Below, piece after piece: positions 16,615-24,856 of a stretch of DNA of 42,354 bases (position 1 is the first letter of the stretch; the number at the start of each line of letters is the position of its first letter). The notes under the pieces were generated by a model. It had not been told where the DNA came from. It saw only the letters and a list, made by a program, of their open reading frames with translations, and ran no database searches. Made by a program: the position numbers and the translations under genes. This DNA comes from an uncultured bacterium (lineage in GTDB: Bacteria > Cyanobacteriota > Vampirovibrionia > Gastranaerophilales > Gastranaerophilaceae). The stretch covers positions 1 through 42,354 of the forward strand of contig CASDXV010000015.1 in the NCBI GenBank assembly GCA_949285255.1, written 5' to 3'.

Positions 16615-17862
16615 ATGGAATTAAACATAGTAAATAAAGTTGATAGCGAAGTTGCAAGTCTTATTAAACAAGAACTTGAACGCCAGCAAAATACAATTGA
16701 GCTTATCGCAAGCGAAAACTTCACCTCTCAAGCCGTTATGGCGGCTCAGGGAAGTGTTTTAACAAACAAATACGCAGAAGGTAAGCCTTATAAGAGATTT
16801 TATAACGGTTGCGAGAATGTAGATAAAATCGAAGAGCTTGCAGTTGAAAGATGTAAAAAACTCTTTAAAGTTGACCACGCAAATGTTCAGCCTCATAGCG
16901 GTGCACAGGCCAATATGGCAGTATTTTTATATGCACTGAAACCGGGTGATACTATTTTAGGTATGGATTTATCAAACGGCGGCCACTTAACTCACGGCTC
17001 ACCGGTTAATTTTTCGGGACTTTATTTTAATGTCGTAAGCTACGGTGTTAACGATAACGGTGAAATTGATTATGAAGATGTTAAAAATAAAGCTCTTGAA
17101 CATAAACCAAAGTTGATAATAGCAGGGGCAAGCAACTATTCTAAAATCATTGATTTTAAAAAGTTTAGAGAAATAGCTGACCTTGTTGGTGCGTATTTAA
17201 TGGTTGATATTGCTCATATTGCAGCGCTTGTTGCAACGGGCTATCACCCCTCACCCGCTCCGTATGCGGATTTTGTTACAACAACAACTCATAAAACCCT
17301 AAGAGGTCCAAGGGGCGGTATTACAATGTGCAAGGCGCAGCACGCTCAAGGTATTGATAAAGCAGTTTTCCCCGGTATTCAAGGCGGGCCTTTAGAACAT
17401 GTAATTGCAGCAAAAGCGGTTGCGCTAAAAGAAGCCCTGAGTGACGAGTTTAAGGAGTACGGAAAAAATATTATAGAAAATTCAAAAGCCCTTTCCCGCG
17501 CGCTTATGGAAGAGGGTATTGATATAGTGGGCGGTGAGAGTGAAAATCACCTTATGACGGTTGATTTAAGAAAGCTCAATAAAACAGGTAAAGACGTTGC
17601 CAATATGCTTGAGAGAATTGGTATTACCGCAAATAAAAATACCGTTCCAAATGACCCTCAAAGCCCCTTTGTAACCTCAGGCGTCAGAATCGGCGTTCCT
17701 GCCGTTACCACAAGAGGTTTTAAGGTTGAAGATATGAAAACTCTTGCAAAAATCATTGCTGACGGTATTTTAGAGCGTGAGGACGAGGCGGTTCTAAGAC
17801 AAAGAAGTCTTGAATTGTGCAAAAAATATCCGCTTTACCCTGATATGCAATGTGGAGTGTAG
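16615..17862 (+). CDS. glyA: Serine hydroxymethyltransferase
   Basis: A PLP enzyme that converts serine and tetrahydrofolate to glycine and methylene-THF, the main source of one-carbon units. It has 415 aa, the normal bacterial length. Signatures: [30 protein letters not shown], the PLP lysine K227 in [15 protein letters not shown], and [16 protein letters not shown] near the end. Only three bases separate it from the following transferase gene, so it leads a short operon with envelope genes. Confidence 0.98.
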   Translation: MELNIVNKVDSEVASLIKQELERQQNTIELIASENFTSQAVMAAQGSVLTNKYAEGKPYKRFYNGCENVDKIEELAVERCKKLFKVDHANVQPHSGAQANMAVFLYALKPGDTILGMDLSNGGHLTHGSPVNFSGLYFNVVSYGVNDNGEIDYEDVKNKALEHKPKLIIAGASNYSKIIDFKKFREIADLVGAYLMVDIAHIAALVATGYHPSPAPYADFVTTTTHKTLRGPRGGITMCKAQHAQGIDKAVFPGIQGGPLEHVIAAKAVALKEALSDEFKEYGKNIIENSKALSRALMEEGIDIVGGESENHLMTVDLRKLNKTGKDVANMLERIGITANKNTVPNDPQSPFVTSGVRIGVPAVTTRGFKVEDMKTLAKIIADGILEREDEAVLRQRSLELCKKYPLYPDMQCGV

Positions 17863-17865
17863 AAA

Positions 17866-18921
17866 ATGATTAAACTTACTCAAGCTCATATAATCGGCGC
17901 TATAATAGCTTATCTTTTGGGGATTTTCATTGTTCCTCCGGTGATTTATTTTTCAAAAAAGGCAGGACTTGTTGATGTTCCAAACGAAAGAAAAATCCAC
18001 CACGGACAAATCTCAAGGCTTGGCGGTATAGCTGTATGGACTTCTGTCATGCTTACCTTTTTATTCCTTGTACTATTGAGCTATTATCCAAAAGGTGTCG
18101 GGCTTTCTGGCATTATTGTCGGCGGGTCTTTGATGTTTCTTTTAGGACTTGTGGATGATATTTTCTGCCTCAATGCAAAATTTAAACTCTTTATTCAAAT
18201 CGCTATAGCTACTATGGTTATTCTTTTGGGTGTAAGAATTGAGGAACTATACATTCCTTGGATGAGCTCCCCTCTTGAGCTTGGCATATGGGGATATCCC
18301 ATAAGTTTGCTTTGGATTGTCGGTATATCCAATGCAACAAACTTTATTGACGGTATTGACGGGCTTGCAGGTTCAATTGTTACTATAGGTTGTATTGCAA
18401 TAGGTATAGTATCTCTGGTTGTGACTCCGCCATCTCCTATATCAGCTCTTGTTGCGTTTATTTTAATGGGTGCTATGCTTGCATTTTTAACATTTAATTA
18501 TAACCCCGCAAAAATATTTATGGGGGATTCAGGTGCGCTCTATGCGGGATTTTTGCTTGCAACATTATCTATAACAGGTATCATGAAAAACTCTTCAAGT
18601 GCTGTTATGTATCTGCCTTTTATAATTCTTGCGGTACCTATTTTAGATGTGGCATTTTCAAGTATTAGAAGAATTATGAAAGGTTCAAGCCCCTTTGTGG
18701 CGGATAGCGAGCATATTCACCATAAGTTATTGCACCATGGCTGCTCTCAAGATAAAGTTGTGCTGATTTTAGCTACTTTTGCGATGGGTTGTGCGGTTAT
18801 TTCAATACTTATAGCGGGTTCTTTCAGTAAATATTATATAAGCACCGTTGTTCTTGTTGCGGTACTTTTAATATTAAATATGATTTCAAAGACAATTAAA
18901 AAATCAGACAAAAATGAGTGA
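17866..18921 (+). CDS. Undecaprenyl-phosphate sugar-1-phosphate transferase, WecA/TagO type
   Basis: A polytopic membrane enzyme of 351 aa with about ten hydrophobic segments. It moves a sugar-1-phosphate (commonly GlcNAc-1-P) from a UDP-sugar to undecaprenyl phosphate, the first step of O-antigen, teichoic-acid-like or capsule lipids. Signatures of the MraY/WecA family: DVPNERKIHHGQISRLGG, GLVDDIFCL, the catalytic NATNFIDGIDGLAGS and IFMGDSGAL, and the C-terminal HIHHKLLHHG characteristic of the WecA/TagO branch rather than MraY. It is cotranscribed with glyA and overlaps the next gene by eight bases. Confidence 0.9.
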   Translation: MIKLTQAHIIGAIIAYLLGIFIVPPVIYFSKKAGLVDVPNERKIHHGQISRLGGIAVWTSVMLTFLFLVLLSYYPKGVGLSGIIVGGSLMFLLGLVDDIFCLNAKFKLFIQIAIATMVILLGVRIEELYIPWMSSPLELGIWGYPISLLWIVGISNATNFIDGIDGLAGSIVTIGCIAIGIVSLVVTPPSPISALVAFILMGAMLAFLTFNYNPAKIFMGDSGALYAGFLLATLSITGIMKNSSSAVMYLPFIILAVPILDVAFSSIRRIMKGSSPFVADSEHIHHKLLHHGCSQDKVVLILATFAMGCAVISILIAGSFSKYYISTVVLVAVLLILNMISKTIKKSDKNE

Positions 18922-19237
18922 TAATAATTTTCAAAACAAAAGATGGTACGACCTCGACCCGACAGTGAGTCTTGCCGTTAATATGCTTGAAAAATCATCA
19001 AGAGATATTCAGCTCTATTGCGCAAACTATATAATAGAAGAGGCAAAAAACAGAGGTGCACATATCAGTTTTGAAAATAAAGATGCGTTTAATTATCTTT
19101 GGAAAAGATGGCAGGATGATAATGAAACAATGTTTCAAGCCATGGAATATTTTAAGATAATTGACTTTGATACAAAAAAGCAGTTATCATTAGAAATAAT
19201 AGATTACATCAGGAATTATAAAGATAAATTGAAATAA
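18914..19237 (+). CDS. Small conserved-looking protein of unknown function
   Basis: A 107-aa, mostly helical and charged protein without signal peptide or membrane segment. It includes WYDLDPTVSLAVNMLEKS, an LYCANYIIEEAKNRG helix and a Trp-rich NYLWKRWQDDNETM block. It overlaps the WecA/TagO-type gene by eight bases, so it is translationally coupled to it and may support that membrane enzyme. I recognise no family. Confidence 0.7.
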   Translation: MSDNNFQNKRWYDLDPTVSLAVNMLEKSSRDIQLYCANYIIEEAKNRGAHISFENKDAFNYLWKRWQDDNETMFQAMEYFKIIDFDTKKQLSLEIIDYIRNYKDKLK

Positions 19238-19294
19238 AATTTTTCATGCATATACCTGATGATAATTGCGGAGGTTTTAAATAAAATACACTGT

Positions 19295-20173
19295 ATGAGA
19301 AGGACGGTTTTAAGTTTATTATTTGTTTTTGTGTTTTTAATGTTTGGCTCTCAAAGTGCTCATGCCATTAAAATCGGACTTGATGACGGTGTTAAGCAAA
19401 CATATATCGGTTCATCCAAGCCAAGTGTTGTAGTGGACGGTAAAACGGGCAAAGAGCTCTATACAATTAAATCTTTTACACCGTATACAATAAGAGCGTA
19501 CAACAATGTAATTGTTATAAAGATTGATGGAAGATACTTTAGTTTCGGAACTAACTATATAAAATTAAAACCCAAAGAAAAGAAGTGCTTTCTTGCTACC
19601 AAAAAACGCTGGTACAGGGGAGAATTTATTGTATATAACATAAATAAAAAACTTGTTGTTATTAACGATGTTCCCATTGAAGAATATCTTTTAGGTGTTG
19701 TGCCCTCTGAGATGCCATCTAAATGGAACTTTGAAGCGCATAAAGCTCAGGCAATTGCAGCAAGGAGTTATGCTATAGCAAATCTGGGTAAAAGAAAACA
19801 CAGCGGATATGACCTTAAAGATACTCCGCTTGACCAGGCATACGGTGGTGCAAGTGCAGAAACTCCTCAAACAACAAAGGCAGTTATGGCAACAAAGGGT
19901 ATTGTCCTAACTTATGGAGGAAAGGTAATTCCTGCTTACTATCATGCCTCATCAGGCGGAAAAACCGTATCTTCAGGTGCCGTTTGGGCAAGAGATTTGC
20001 CTTATATTCAATCGGTAAAAGCGTTTGATGACGGCATAAGAAAGAACGGCCATGGTGTAGGCATGAGTCAGCATGGGGCGAATAATCTTGCAAATAAAGG
20101 CTATAATGCCTATCAAATATTAAATTATTTTTACAAAAACGTAAGATTTTCAGTTGTTAAAACTCAACTGTAG
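19295..20173 (+). CDS. SpoIID/LytB-domain secreted protein
   Basis: I prefer ATG 19295 because it gives a clean signal peptide (MRRTVLSLLFVFVFLMFG, cleavage near SAHA); GGAGG lies 20 bases upstream, further than usual, and an earlier ATG at 19259 has no ribosome site. The 292-aa product holds the SpoIID domain: YNINKKLVVINDVPIEEYLLGV, EMPSKWNFEAHKAQAIAARS, YYHASSGGKTVSS and GHGVGMSQHGANNLA. In sporulators SpoIID is a peptidoglycan lytic transglycosylase that acts on denuded glycan; non-sporulators use homologues for wall remodelling. The signature is shorter than usual between the PYIQSV and GHGVG blocks. Confidence 0.88.
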   Translation: MRRTVLSLLFVFVFLMFGSQSAHAIKIGLDDGVKQTYIGSSKPSVVVDGKTGKELYTIKSFTPYTIRAYNNVIVIKIDGRYFSFGTNYIKLKPKEKKCFLATKKRWYRGEFIVYNINKKLVVINDVPIEEYLLGVVPSEMPSKWNFEAHKAQAIAARSYAIANLGKRKHSGYDLKDTPLDQAYGGASAETPQTTKAVMATKGIVLTYGGKVIPAYYHASSGGKTVSSGAVWARDLPYIQSVKAFDDGIRKNGHGVGMSQHGANNLANKGYNAYQILNYFYKNVRFSVVKTQL

Positions 20174-20236
20174 CAAGTGTTTTAACTTTTTTGCAGCTAA
20201 AAAACCAGTTATTTTAACCTTTTTATTAAAAAATGC

Positions 20237-20264
20237 TTGCCAAATGCCTATAAATAGGTATAAT
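20237..20264 (+). promoter_or_regulatory. HU gene promoter
   Basis: TTGCCA (20237-20242) and TATAAT (20259-20264) are 16 bases apart, a near-consensus sigma-70 promoter 30 bases before the HU ATG. Confidence 0.75.
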
Positions 20265-20294
20265 AAAGGGGTAAATATGGAAAGGGGTTCATAG

Positions 20295-20567
20295 ATGAAC
20301 AAAGAAGAATTAGTAAAAACAGTTGCAGAAAAAGCTAAACTTTCTCAAAAACAAACAGCAGAAGTTGTAGCTTCTATTCTTGAAACAGTACAAAAAACAG
20401 TTGCTAAAGGCAAAAAAGTTACTTTAGTAGGTTTTGGTACTTTTGAAGCTAGAAAAAGAGCAGCAAGAACAGGTCGCAACCCTCAAACAGGTAAAGAAAT
20501 CAAAATCGCTGCTAAAACAGTTCCTGCTTTCTCTGCAGGTAAAAAATTCAAAGAACTTGTTAAATAA
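20295..20567 (+). CDS. hup: HU-family nucleoid protein
   Basis: A 90-aa HU protein that binds and bends DNA as a dimer and compacts the nucleoid. It shows the full pattern: MNKEELVKTVAEKAKLSQKQ, a VTLVGFGTFEARKRAARTGR strand, the NPQTGKEIKI arm with the intercalating proline, and VPAFSAGKKFKELVK at the end. A GGGG-type ribosome site, a near-consensus promoter and a strong terminator flank it, as expected for a highly expressed single gene. Confidence 0.98.
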   Translation: MNKEELVKTVAEKAKLSQKQTAEVVASILETVQKTVAKGKKVTLVGFGTFEARKRAARTGRNPQTGKEIKIAAKTVPAFSAGKKFKELVK

Positions 20568-20586
20568 GTGTTGAATTAAATGTTTT

Positions 20587-20628
20587 AAAAAGCCGGCATT
20601 TGAGTTAATTCTTTGATGTCGGCTTTTT
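20587..20628 (+). terminator. HU gene terminator
   Basis: AAAAAGCCGGCAT (20587-20599) pairs with ATGTCGGCTTTTT (20616-20628) with one G-T wobble, ending in a T run. Confidence 0.85.
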
Positions 20629-20633
20629 GACTT

Positions 20634-20661
20634 TTGCAAATGTGCATATTTATGCTAAAAT
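20634..20661 (+). promoter_or_regulatory. infC promoter
   Basis: TTGCAA (20634-20639) and TAAAAT (20656-20661) are 16 bases apart, with TG one base before the -10 box (extended -10). It lies 31 bases before the AUU start. Confidence 0.6.
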
Positions 20662-20692
20662 TACTAAGTTACAATAATAAGGAGATAAAACA

Positions 20693-21223
20693 ATTAACAA
20701 AGAAATCAAAGCTCAAAAAGAATTAGTCAATGAAAGAATAAGAGCAAAGGAAGTAAGACTCATTGACGACGAGGGTGTTAACCATGGTCTTGTTGCCACA
20801 AGTAAAGCGCTTGATATGGCAAAAGAAAAAGATTTAGACTTAGTTGTTGTTTCTCCAAACCAATCTCCTCCGGTTGCAAAAATTATGGACTGGGGCAAGT
20901 ATAAATACGAAACGGAAAAACGTGCAAAAGAAGCACGCAAAAAGCAGCATACAGTTGATATTAAAGAAGTTAAAATGCGCTATAAAATTGACACTCACGA
21001 CTATGAAGTTCGTCTAAAAAGCGCTAAAAAGTTTTTAGCATCAGGTAATAAAGTAAAAGTTGTCGTTATGCTAAGAGGCCGTGAGATGCAGCACAATAAG
21101 CTGGCTCTTGACCTTGCAAATAAATTTTTAGGTGATTTTGAAGAAGGAACATACGCTCTTGAAAAAGCTCCGGCATTAGAGGGCAGAAACGTAGTTATGG
21201 TTCTTGCTCCAAACGGAAAATAA
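20693..21223 (+). CDS. infC: Translation initiation factor IF-3, AUU start
   Basis: IF-3 keeps the 30S subunit free and rejects wrong start codons. The frame begins at ATT 20693-20695, eight bases after AAGGAG (20679-20684), and gives a 176-aa protein. Its N-terminal domain continues without a break: KELVNERIRAKEVRLID, then GLVATSKALDMAKEKDLDLV and SPPVAKIMDWGKYKYE, followed by the linker and C-terminal domain (VVMLRGREMQHNKLALDL). The first in-frame ATG (20816) would delete 41 residues that match the family. AUU is the start used by E. coli infC for self-control, since IF-3 discriminates against it. rpmI and rplT, the usual next genes, are absent. Confidence 0.95.
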   Translation: MNKEIKAQKELVNERIRAKEVRLIDDEGVNHGLVATSKALDMAKEKDLDLVVVSPNQSPPVAKIMDWGKYKYETEKRAKEARKKQHTVDIKEVKMRYKIDTHDYEVRLKSAKKFLASGNKVKVVVMLRGREMQHNKLALDLANKFLGDFEEGTYALEKAPALEGRNVVMVLAPNGK

Positions 21224-21231
21224 AATATAAA

Positions 21232-21261
21232 GAAAAAAGCCTCTCGCTTGGGCAAAAGGCT
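21232..21261 (-). terminator. Flagellar operon terminator
   Basis: Read on the minus strand, AGCCTTTTGC pairs with GCGAGAGGCT around a CCAA tetraloop (21238-21261) using two G-U wobbles, and runs into TTTTTTC. On the plus strand the wobbles become A-C mismatches, so it is strand-specific and serves the flgL end of the operon. Confidence 0.8.
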
Positions 21262-21289
21262 ATAAAATGGTAAGTTTATATTTTATTAA

Positions 21290-22204
21290 TTAAATGTAGT
21301 TTAAAAGCGATGCTTGCTGCATAATTGAAGCACCCGCCTGAAGTGAAGCTTGAAGAGCTGTTTGATACATCATAAGCTGAGTTGTGGCTTCAGCTATGTC
21401 TGTATCTACAAGGTTTGATTTCATCTCGGTTAAACTAAGTGAGGCGTTTTCATTTATGTTGCTTGTAGCATCCAGTCTTTGAACTCTGCTTGATAGAGTT
21501 GATTGTACATCTGTTATATTTTTAATTCCTGCTTGAATCGGGTCAAGACAAGCGCTGATTGCTTTTATATCCATATCGGGATTAGCAAGTGCATCGTTTA
21601 ATTCTTTAAGAGTGGCAAATATTCCGCCGTTTTCATCACCTAAAATCTGCTCGCCATTGACATTAAGAGGCATTGTAACGCCTTCTGATATTTCAATGTT
21701 TCTTTCCCAGTTTCCGTCTTGTTTTGTGCCCGAGTATGTGACATTTAAGTCATCATCAAGGCTATAAGGAACGGTTGATGTGTTAGTGCCTGCAAATATG
21801 TATTTATCCTGATATTTTGTATTTGCAAGTTGAGCTATTGTTCTTGTTCTTTGCTCAACTTCATCTCTTATAGCATTTAAGCTGTCTTCAGAGTTAAAAG
21901 AGTTAGCAGCCTGCATTGTAAGTTCGTTTATTCTCTGCAAGTTTTCCTGAATTAGGCCCAAAGTGTCGTAAGACTGGTTAATTTCATCTTTTGCGGTTTC
22001 TATATTTTTTGACCAATCATCAATTTGAGAAAGCTGCTTGTTGTACTTCATAACTTTTGTACCGTCAGAGGGGTTTTGTCCTACTGAGGTAAGTTTTTTG
22101 CCTGAAGTTATTTGCTCGTATGTTGAGTAGATATTTGACAGATTTTTGTTCATATTTGTCAACATCAGATTAGAAGACATTTGAGTTGTAATTCTTATAC
22201 TCAT
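21290..22204 (-). CDS. flgL: Flagellar hook-filament junction protein FlgL (HAP3)
   Basis: FlgL joins the hook to the filament and sits between FlgK and flagellin. The 304-aa protein has flagellin-like terminal helices: MSIRITTQMSSNLMLTNMNK with YEQITSGKKLTSVGQNPSDG at the N-terminus, and VDTDIAEATTQLMMYQTALQ with ASIMQQASLLNYI at the end. The middle has a KYQDKYIFAGTNT segment typical of FlgL. It is the last gene of the operon, 16 bases after flgK, and is followed by the strand-specific terminator. Confidence 0.95.
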   Translation of the reverse strand: MSIRITTQMSSNLMLTNMNKNLSNIYSTYEQITSGKKLTSVGQNPSDGTKVMKYNKQLSQIDDWSKNIETAKDEINQSYDTLGLIQENLQRINELTMQAANSFNSEDSLNAIRDEVEQRTRTIAQLANTKYQDKYIFAGTNTSTVPYSLDDDLNVTYSGTKQDGNWERNIEISEGVTMPLNVNGEQILGDENGGIFATLKELNDALANPDMDIKAISACLDPIQAGIKNITDVQSTLSSRVQRLDATSNINENASLSLTEMKSNLVDTDIAEATTQLMMYQTALQASLQAGASIMQQASLLNYI

Positions 22205-22220
22205 AGTGTTTTATTCCTTT

Positions 22221-23762
22221 TTATTCACCGAGTGCCACAAGAACCTGATAGATTTCATTTGCTACGTTAAATATCCTTGCTGAGGCTTCATAGCCTCTTT
22301 GGTATTTAATCATATCCGCAAGTTCTTCATCCAGATTTACACCTGTAATGCTTTGATAATTTGTATTTTCGGATTGATTTATGGCATCTGCGGTTTCAAA
22401 TTTCCCTGCGATATCGCTTTGTTGAAGTCCTACTTCTCCGCTGAAGTAGGTTAAAAATCCCTCAAAAGTTACATTATTATCACCGCCAAAAGTGCTCATG
22501 GTGTTTTTATCTCTTAATTGTGCGGTTGCAACAATGTTGTCCGAGTTTCCTACATTATGCTCCCAGCCGTCAACTGATGTGTCAACTCGAGCTGTTGCTA
22601 TAAGGTTTGGATTATCTATAACATTTTGATTAACGCTTATACTTCCTGCAGTTATAGGGTTGCCAAGGTTAAATATAGGCTCTGTTGACGGTACTAAAAT
22701 CTGCTCACCTGTAACAGGGTCGGTACCTAATGCCATAGCTTGGATATCTCCGTCAACAAAAGTTTGGACATTGTTCACTTCTGTTGCAAAAGTATTTGCC
22801 ATTTCATCGATTTTGCTTCTCATGCCGCTTATTGTTATAAGGCCGTCATCAGATGTGTTTACTATATCAAGAATGGCACCTATTTGTCCGCCTTCTACTT
22901 CATTGTTGGCGTTTTCTATGATAACCGTACCTTCCATATTCTCAACTCTTATTATAGCCGGCGTGTCTGCATCTCCTGCAACGGCATTTAGTTTAAGCTG
23001 CTGCTCTGCACCCGATACAAGTTTTATATCTCCTACTTTTAAATCAACACTTCCGTTTTTGTTGTATTCGATGTTTAAGTCCATAAAAGATGAAAGGTCT
23101 TTGAGGAGATTTTCTCTTTCGCTTATAAGACTTGTACTTGCGCCTTCGCCTTGTATAACAATTTGTTTGTTAATGTCAGCAAGACGTTCAAGACCGTTAT
23201 TGAAGTCTTGTATGCTCATATAAATATCGCTGCTCTCTATAGTTGCAGGCTGCTGCCAGTTGCCTACAAGCTGTTCTTGAAGTTTATCTAAAGAGCTGCC
23301 TATTGAGTTGAACTTGAAAGCTACATTTTGTGCACTTTCTATATAAATTCTTCTTGCAGAGGGGTCTGTGGGGTTAGCACTTAGATTTTGTGCAGCTGAG
23401 AAAAAGTCCTTAAAGCTTGCTTGAAGCCCTTCTTCTCCAAGTTCGTCAGTAATTGAGCTCAACTGGTCCATAATTGTACCAAGAGTGTAATAATACTGTG
23501 CGTTTGAATTAGCACCTCTTAGACTGTTAGCTGCAGCGTTATTAGCGTAGCTTGTAATTTTGGCTATGCTTGCACCGTTTAGCCCTCTTATTTGACTATA
23601 TACATTATCACCGCCAAATGTAGGATTTGTCTGAAAGTCCGCACGTAATTTTATGTAGCCGTCTACATTCATATTCGCAAGGTTTTGAGACACGACGGCA
23701 AGCGCGTGCTGATAGTTGTTCATGGACTCTCTGCTAATATTCATTGTTTGATTTATCGTCAT
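22221..23762 (-). CDS. flgK: Flagellar hook-filament junction protein FlgK (HAP1)
   Basis: FlgK is the first junction protein at the hook tip. The 513-aa length fits. The N-terminus has the axial-protein helix YQHALAVVSQNLANMNVDGY. The domain with LGEEGLQASFKDFFSAAQNL and LSANPTDPSARRIYIESAQN is FlgK-specific. The C-terminus has the paired helix TGVNLDEELADMIKYQRGYE and IFNVANEIYQVLVALGE. It lies between the FlgN-like chaperone and flgL, the normal order. Confidence 0.96.
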   Translation of the reverse strand: MTINQTMNISRESMNNYQHALAVVSQNLANMNVDGYIKLRADFQTNPTFGGDNVYSQIRGLNGASIAKITSYANNAAANSLRGANSNAQYYYTLGTIMDQLSSITDELGEEGLQASFKDFFSAAQNLSANPTDPSARRIYIESAQNVAFKFNSIGSSLDKLQEQLVGNWQQPATIESSDIYMSIQDFNNGLERLADINKQIVIQGEGASTSLISERENLLKDLSSFMDLNIEYNKNGSVDLKVGDIKLVSGAEQQLKLNAVAGDADTPAIIRVENMEGTVIIENANNEVEGGQIGAILDIVNTSDDGLITISGMRSKIDEMANTFATEVNNVQTFVDGDIQAMALGTDPVTGEQILVPSTEPIFNLGNPITAGSISVNQNVIDNPNLIATARVDTSVDGWEHNVGNSDNIVATAQLRDKNTMSTFGGDNNVTFEGFLTYFSGEVGLQQSDIAGKFETADAINQSENTNYQSITGVNLDEELADMIKYQRGYEASARIFNVANEIYQVLVALGE

Positions 23763-23781
23763 TTAAAACTCCTTTGACGCC

Positions 23782-24183
23782 TTAGGCTTCTTCCGTGATT
23801 GAAGAAATATCAAGTGTGCTGTCTTGATTTTTCTTGCCCAAATGATTATAGTCTGCATTTTTTGCAGACGATATGTTTAAAATTCCCTCAAAAATTTTAT
23901 TTATAACATTTAGGGAGTGAGTAATTAATACTTCGTTATCTTTTTGAAGTTTGTTAATTCTCTCGGTTATCTCATTTAGCTCTTTTTTTTGCGATTGGTT
24001 GAGTTCAAATTCGTCTTTTTTCTCATAAATCGCTTTTATTTCATCATAAGCACAGATTAGCTTTTCATCACAACTTGCAAGCATCTCAAGGTTTTTTTCA
24101 ATGAGTGCTTTTTGCTTATCTTCAAGCAGTGTTTTTATATTTATGTATATTTCTTTTATTTTTTCAAAAGTTATACCGCTCAT
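23782..24183 (-). CDS. flgN: FlgN-like flagellar export chaperone
   Basis: FlgN-type chaperones bind FlgK and FlgL and deliver them to the flagellar export gate. The 133-aa protein is mostly long charged helices (residues about 5-110): FEKIKEIYINIKTLLEDKQK, LEMLASCDEKLICAYDEIKA and ELNEITERINKLQKDNEVL. Sequence conservation is weak in this family, so the call leans on helical pattern, size and its position directly before flgK. Confidence 0.75.
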   Translation of the reverse strand: MSGITFEKIKEIYINIKTLLEDKQKALIEKNLEMLASCDEKLICAYDEIKAIYEKKDEFELNQSQKKELNEITERINKLQKDNEVLITHSLNVINKIFEGILNISSAKNADYNHLGKKNQDSTLDISSITEEA

Positions 24184-24191
24184 TTTTCTCT

Positions 24192-24476
24192 CTATGCGCT
24201 ATAGTCCGCAAGTACACTTCTTCCGTAGGTAAGACCGTATTTAATGTCATCGTCTGTTATATCTTCGCCGATTAATTTTGCAGAGTTTTTGATGTCTTCT
24301 ACATCGACATTTTTAAACAAATCATTTTGAATAAGTTTAATATCATCTTCTTTTGTGTCGGTATTTTGCACTTCTTTAGGCGTTAAGTTTTGTGTGTTTT
24401 TTATCGCATAGTTATAAAATATGCGATTAATAGCCTGAGAATCCGCTATTTGATTTGTGTTCATTGAAATTGTCAT
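24192..24476 (-). CDS. 94-aa protein between flgJ and flgN, FlgM-position
   Basis: A small acidic protein with no signal peptide. A low-complexity N-terminus (about residues 1-45) precedes two helices and the conserved-looking end ITDDDIKYGLTYGRSVLADYSA. The slot between flgJ and flgN is where many genomes place flgM, the anti-sigma-28 factor, and the layout (disordered N-terminus, helical C-terminus) fits. However, the FlgM C-terminal signature is not evident, so I do not name it. It could be a flagellar accessory specific to this lineage. Confidence 0.6.
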   Translation of the reverse strand: MTISMNTNQIADSQAINRIFYNYAIKNTQNLTPKEVQNTDTKEDDIKLIQNDLFKNVDVEDIKNSAKLIGEDITDDDIKYGLTYGRSVLADYSA

Positions 24477-24477
24477 A

Positions 24478-24855
24478 TTAACCTAAAATATCCTTTGTAG
24501 TTATATTTTCATCCGGAAGAGTTTTTTCCATTTGTTGATAGAGTTGTTTTGCAAAGCCGATGTTTGATGTAGGCGAGTTTGCAACATCTCTGCCTATTTG
24601 ATTGAAAAGTATGGATTTAAAGTTGTCCATGTATTTTGAATCGCCAAACATCGAGTTTTCTCTGTCAACGGTTTTGTCCATTTGTGTGAGCATTTTTGAA
24701 ACAAGGATTGCCTCAAATTCTTTTGCAACTTTTTTTAACTGCTCTTTTTGCGTGCCTGATGACCTTATGGTGTTAACTACATCATAATCCGCGCCTTGTG
24801 AGTAGTTTGTTATTGTATTTGTTTGTAGTGAATAAAAATTGTCGCTCATTGTCAT
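24478..24855 (-). CDS. flgJ: FlgJ rod-binding domain protein (no muramidase domain)
   Basis: The rod-binding N-terminal half of FlgJ, which caps and assembles the rod in the periplasm. The 125-aa protein has LKKVAKEFEAILVSKMLTQM, SMFGDSKYMDNFKSILFNQI and GFAKQLYQQMEKTL, all typical of the domain. The C-terminal muramidase domain found in enterobacterial FlgJ (about 310 aa) is absent. A separate lytic transglycosylase heads this same operon and probably supplies that activity. One base separates it from flgI upstream and from the 94-aa gene downstream. Confidence 0.9.
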   Translation of the reverse strand: MTMSDNFYSLQTNTITNYSQGADYDVVNTIRSSGTQKEQLKKVAKEFEAILVSKMLTQMDKTVDRENSMFGDSKYMDNFKSILFNQIGRDVANSPTSNIGFAKQLYQQMEKTLPDENITTKDILG

Positions 24856-24856
24856 C

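Noticed and set aside
20816-21223. IF-3 starting at the first ATG
   Set aside because: The 41 upstream residues match IF-3 and an ideal ribosome site precedes ATT 20693.
22660-23223. Plus-strand 187-aa frame
   Set aside because: Antisense shadow of flgK, without a ribosome site or family resemblance.
24192-24476. Naming this gene flgM
   Set aside because: Only position and general layout support it; the FlgM C-terminal pattern is not visible.
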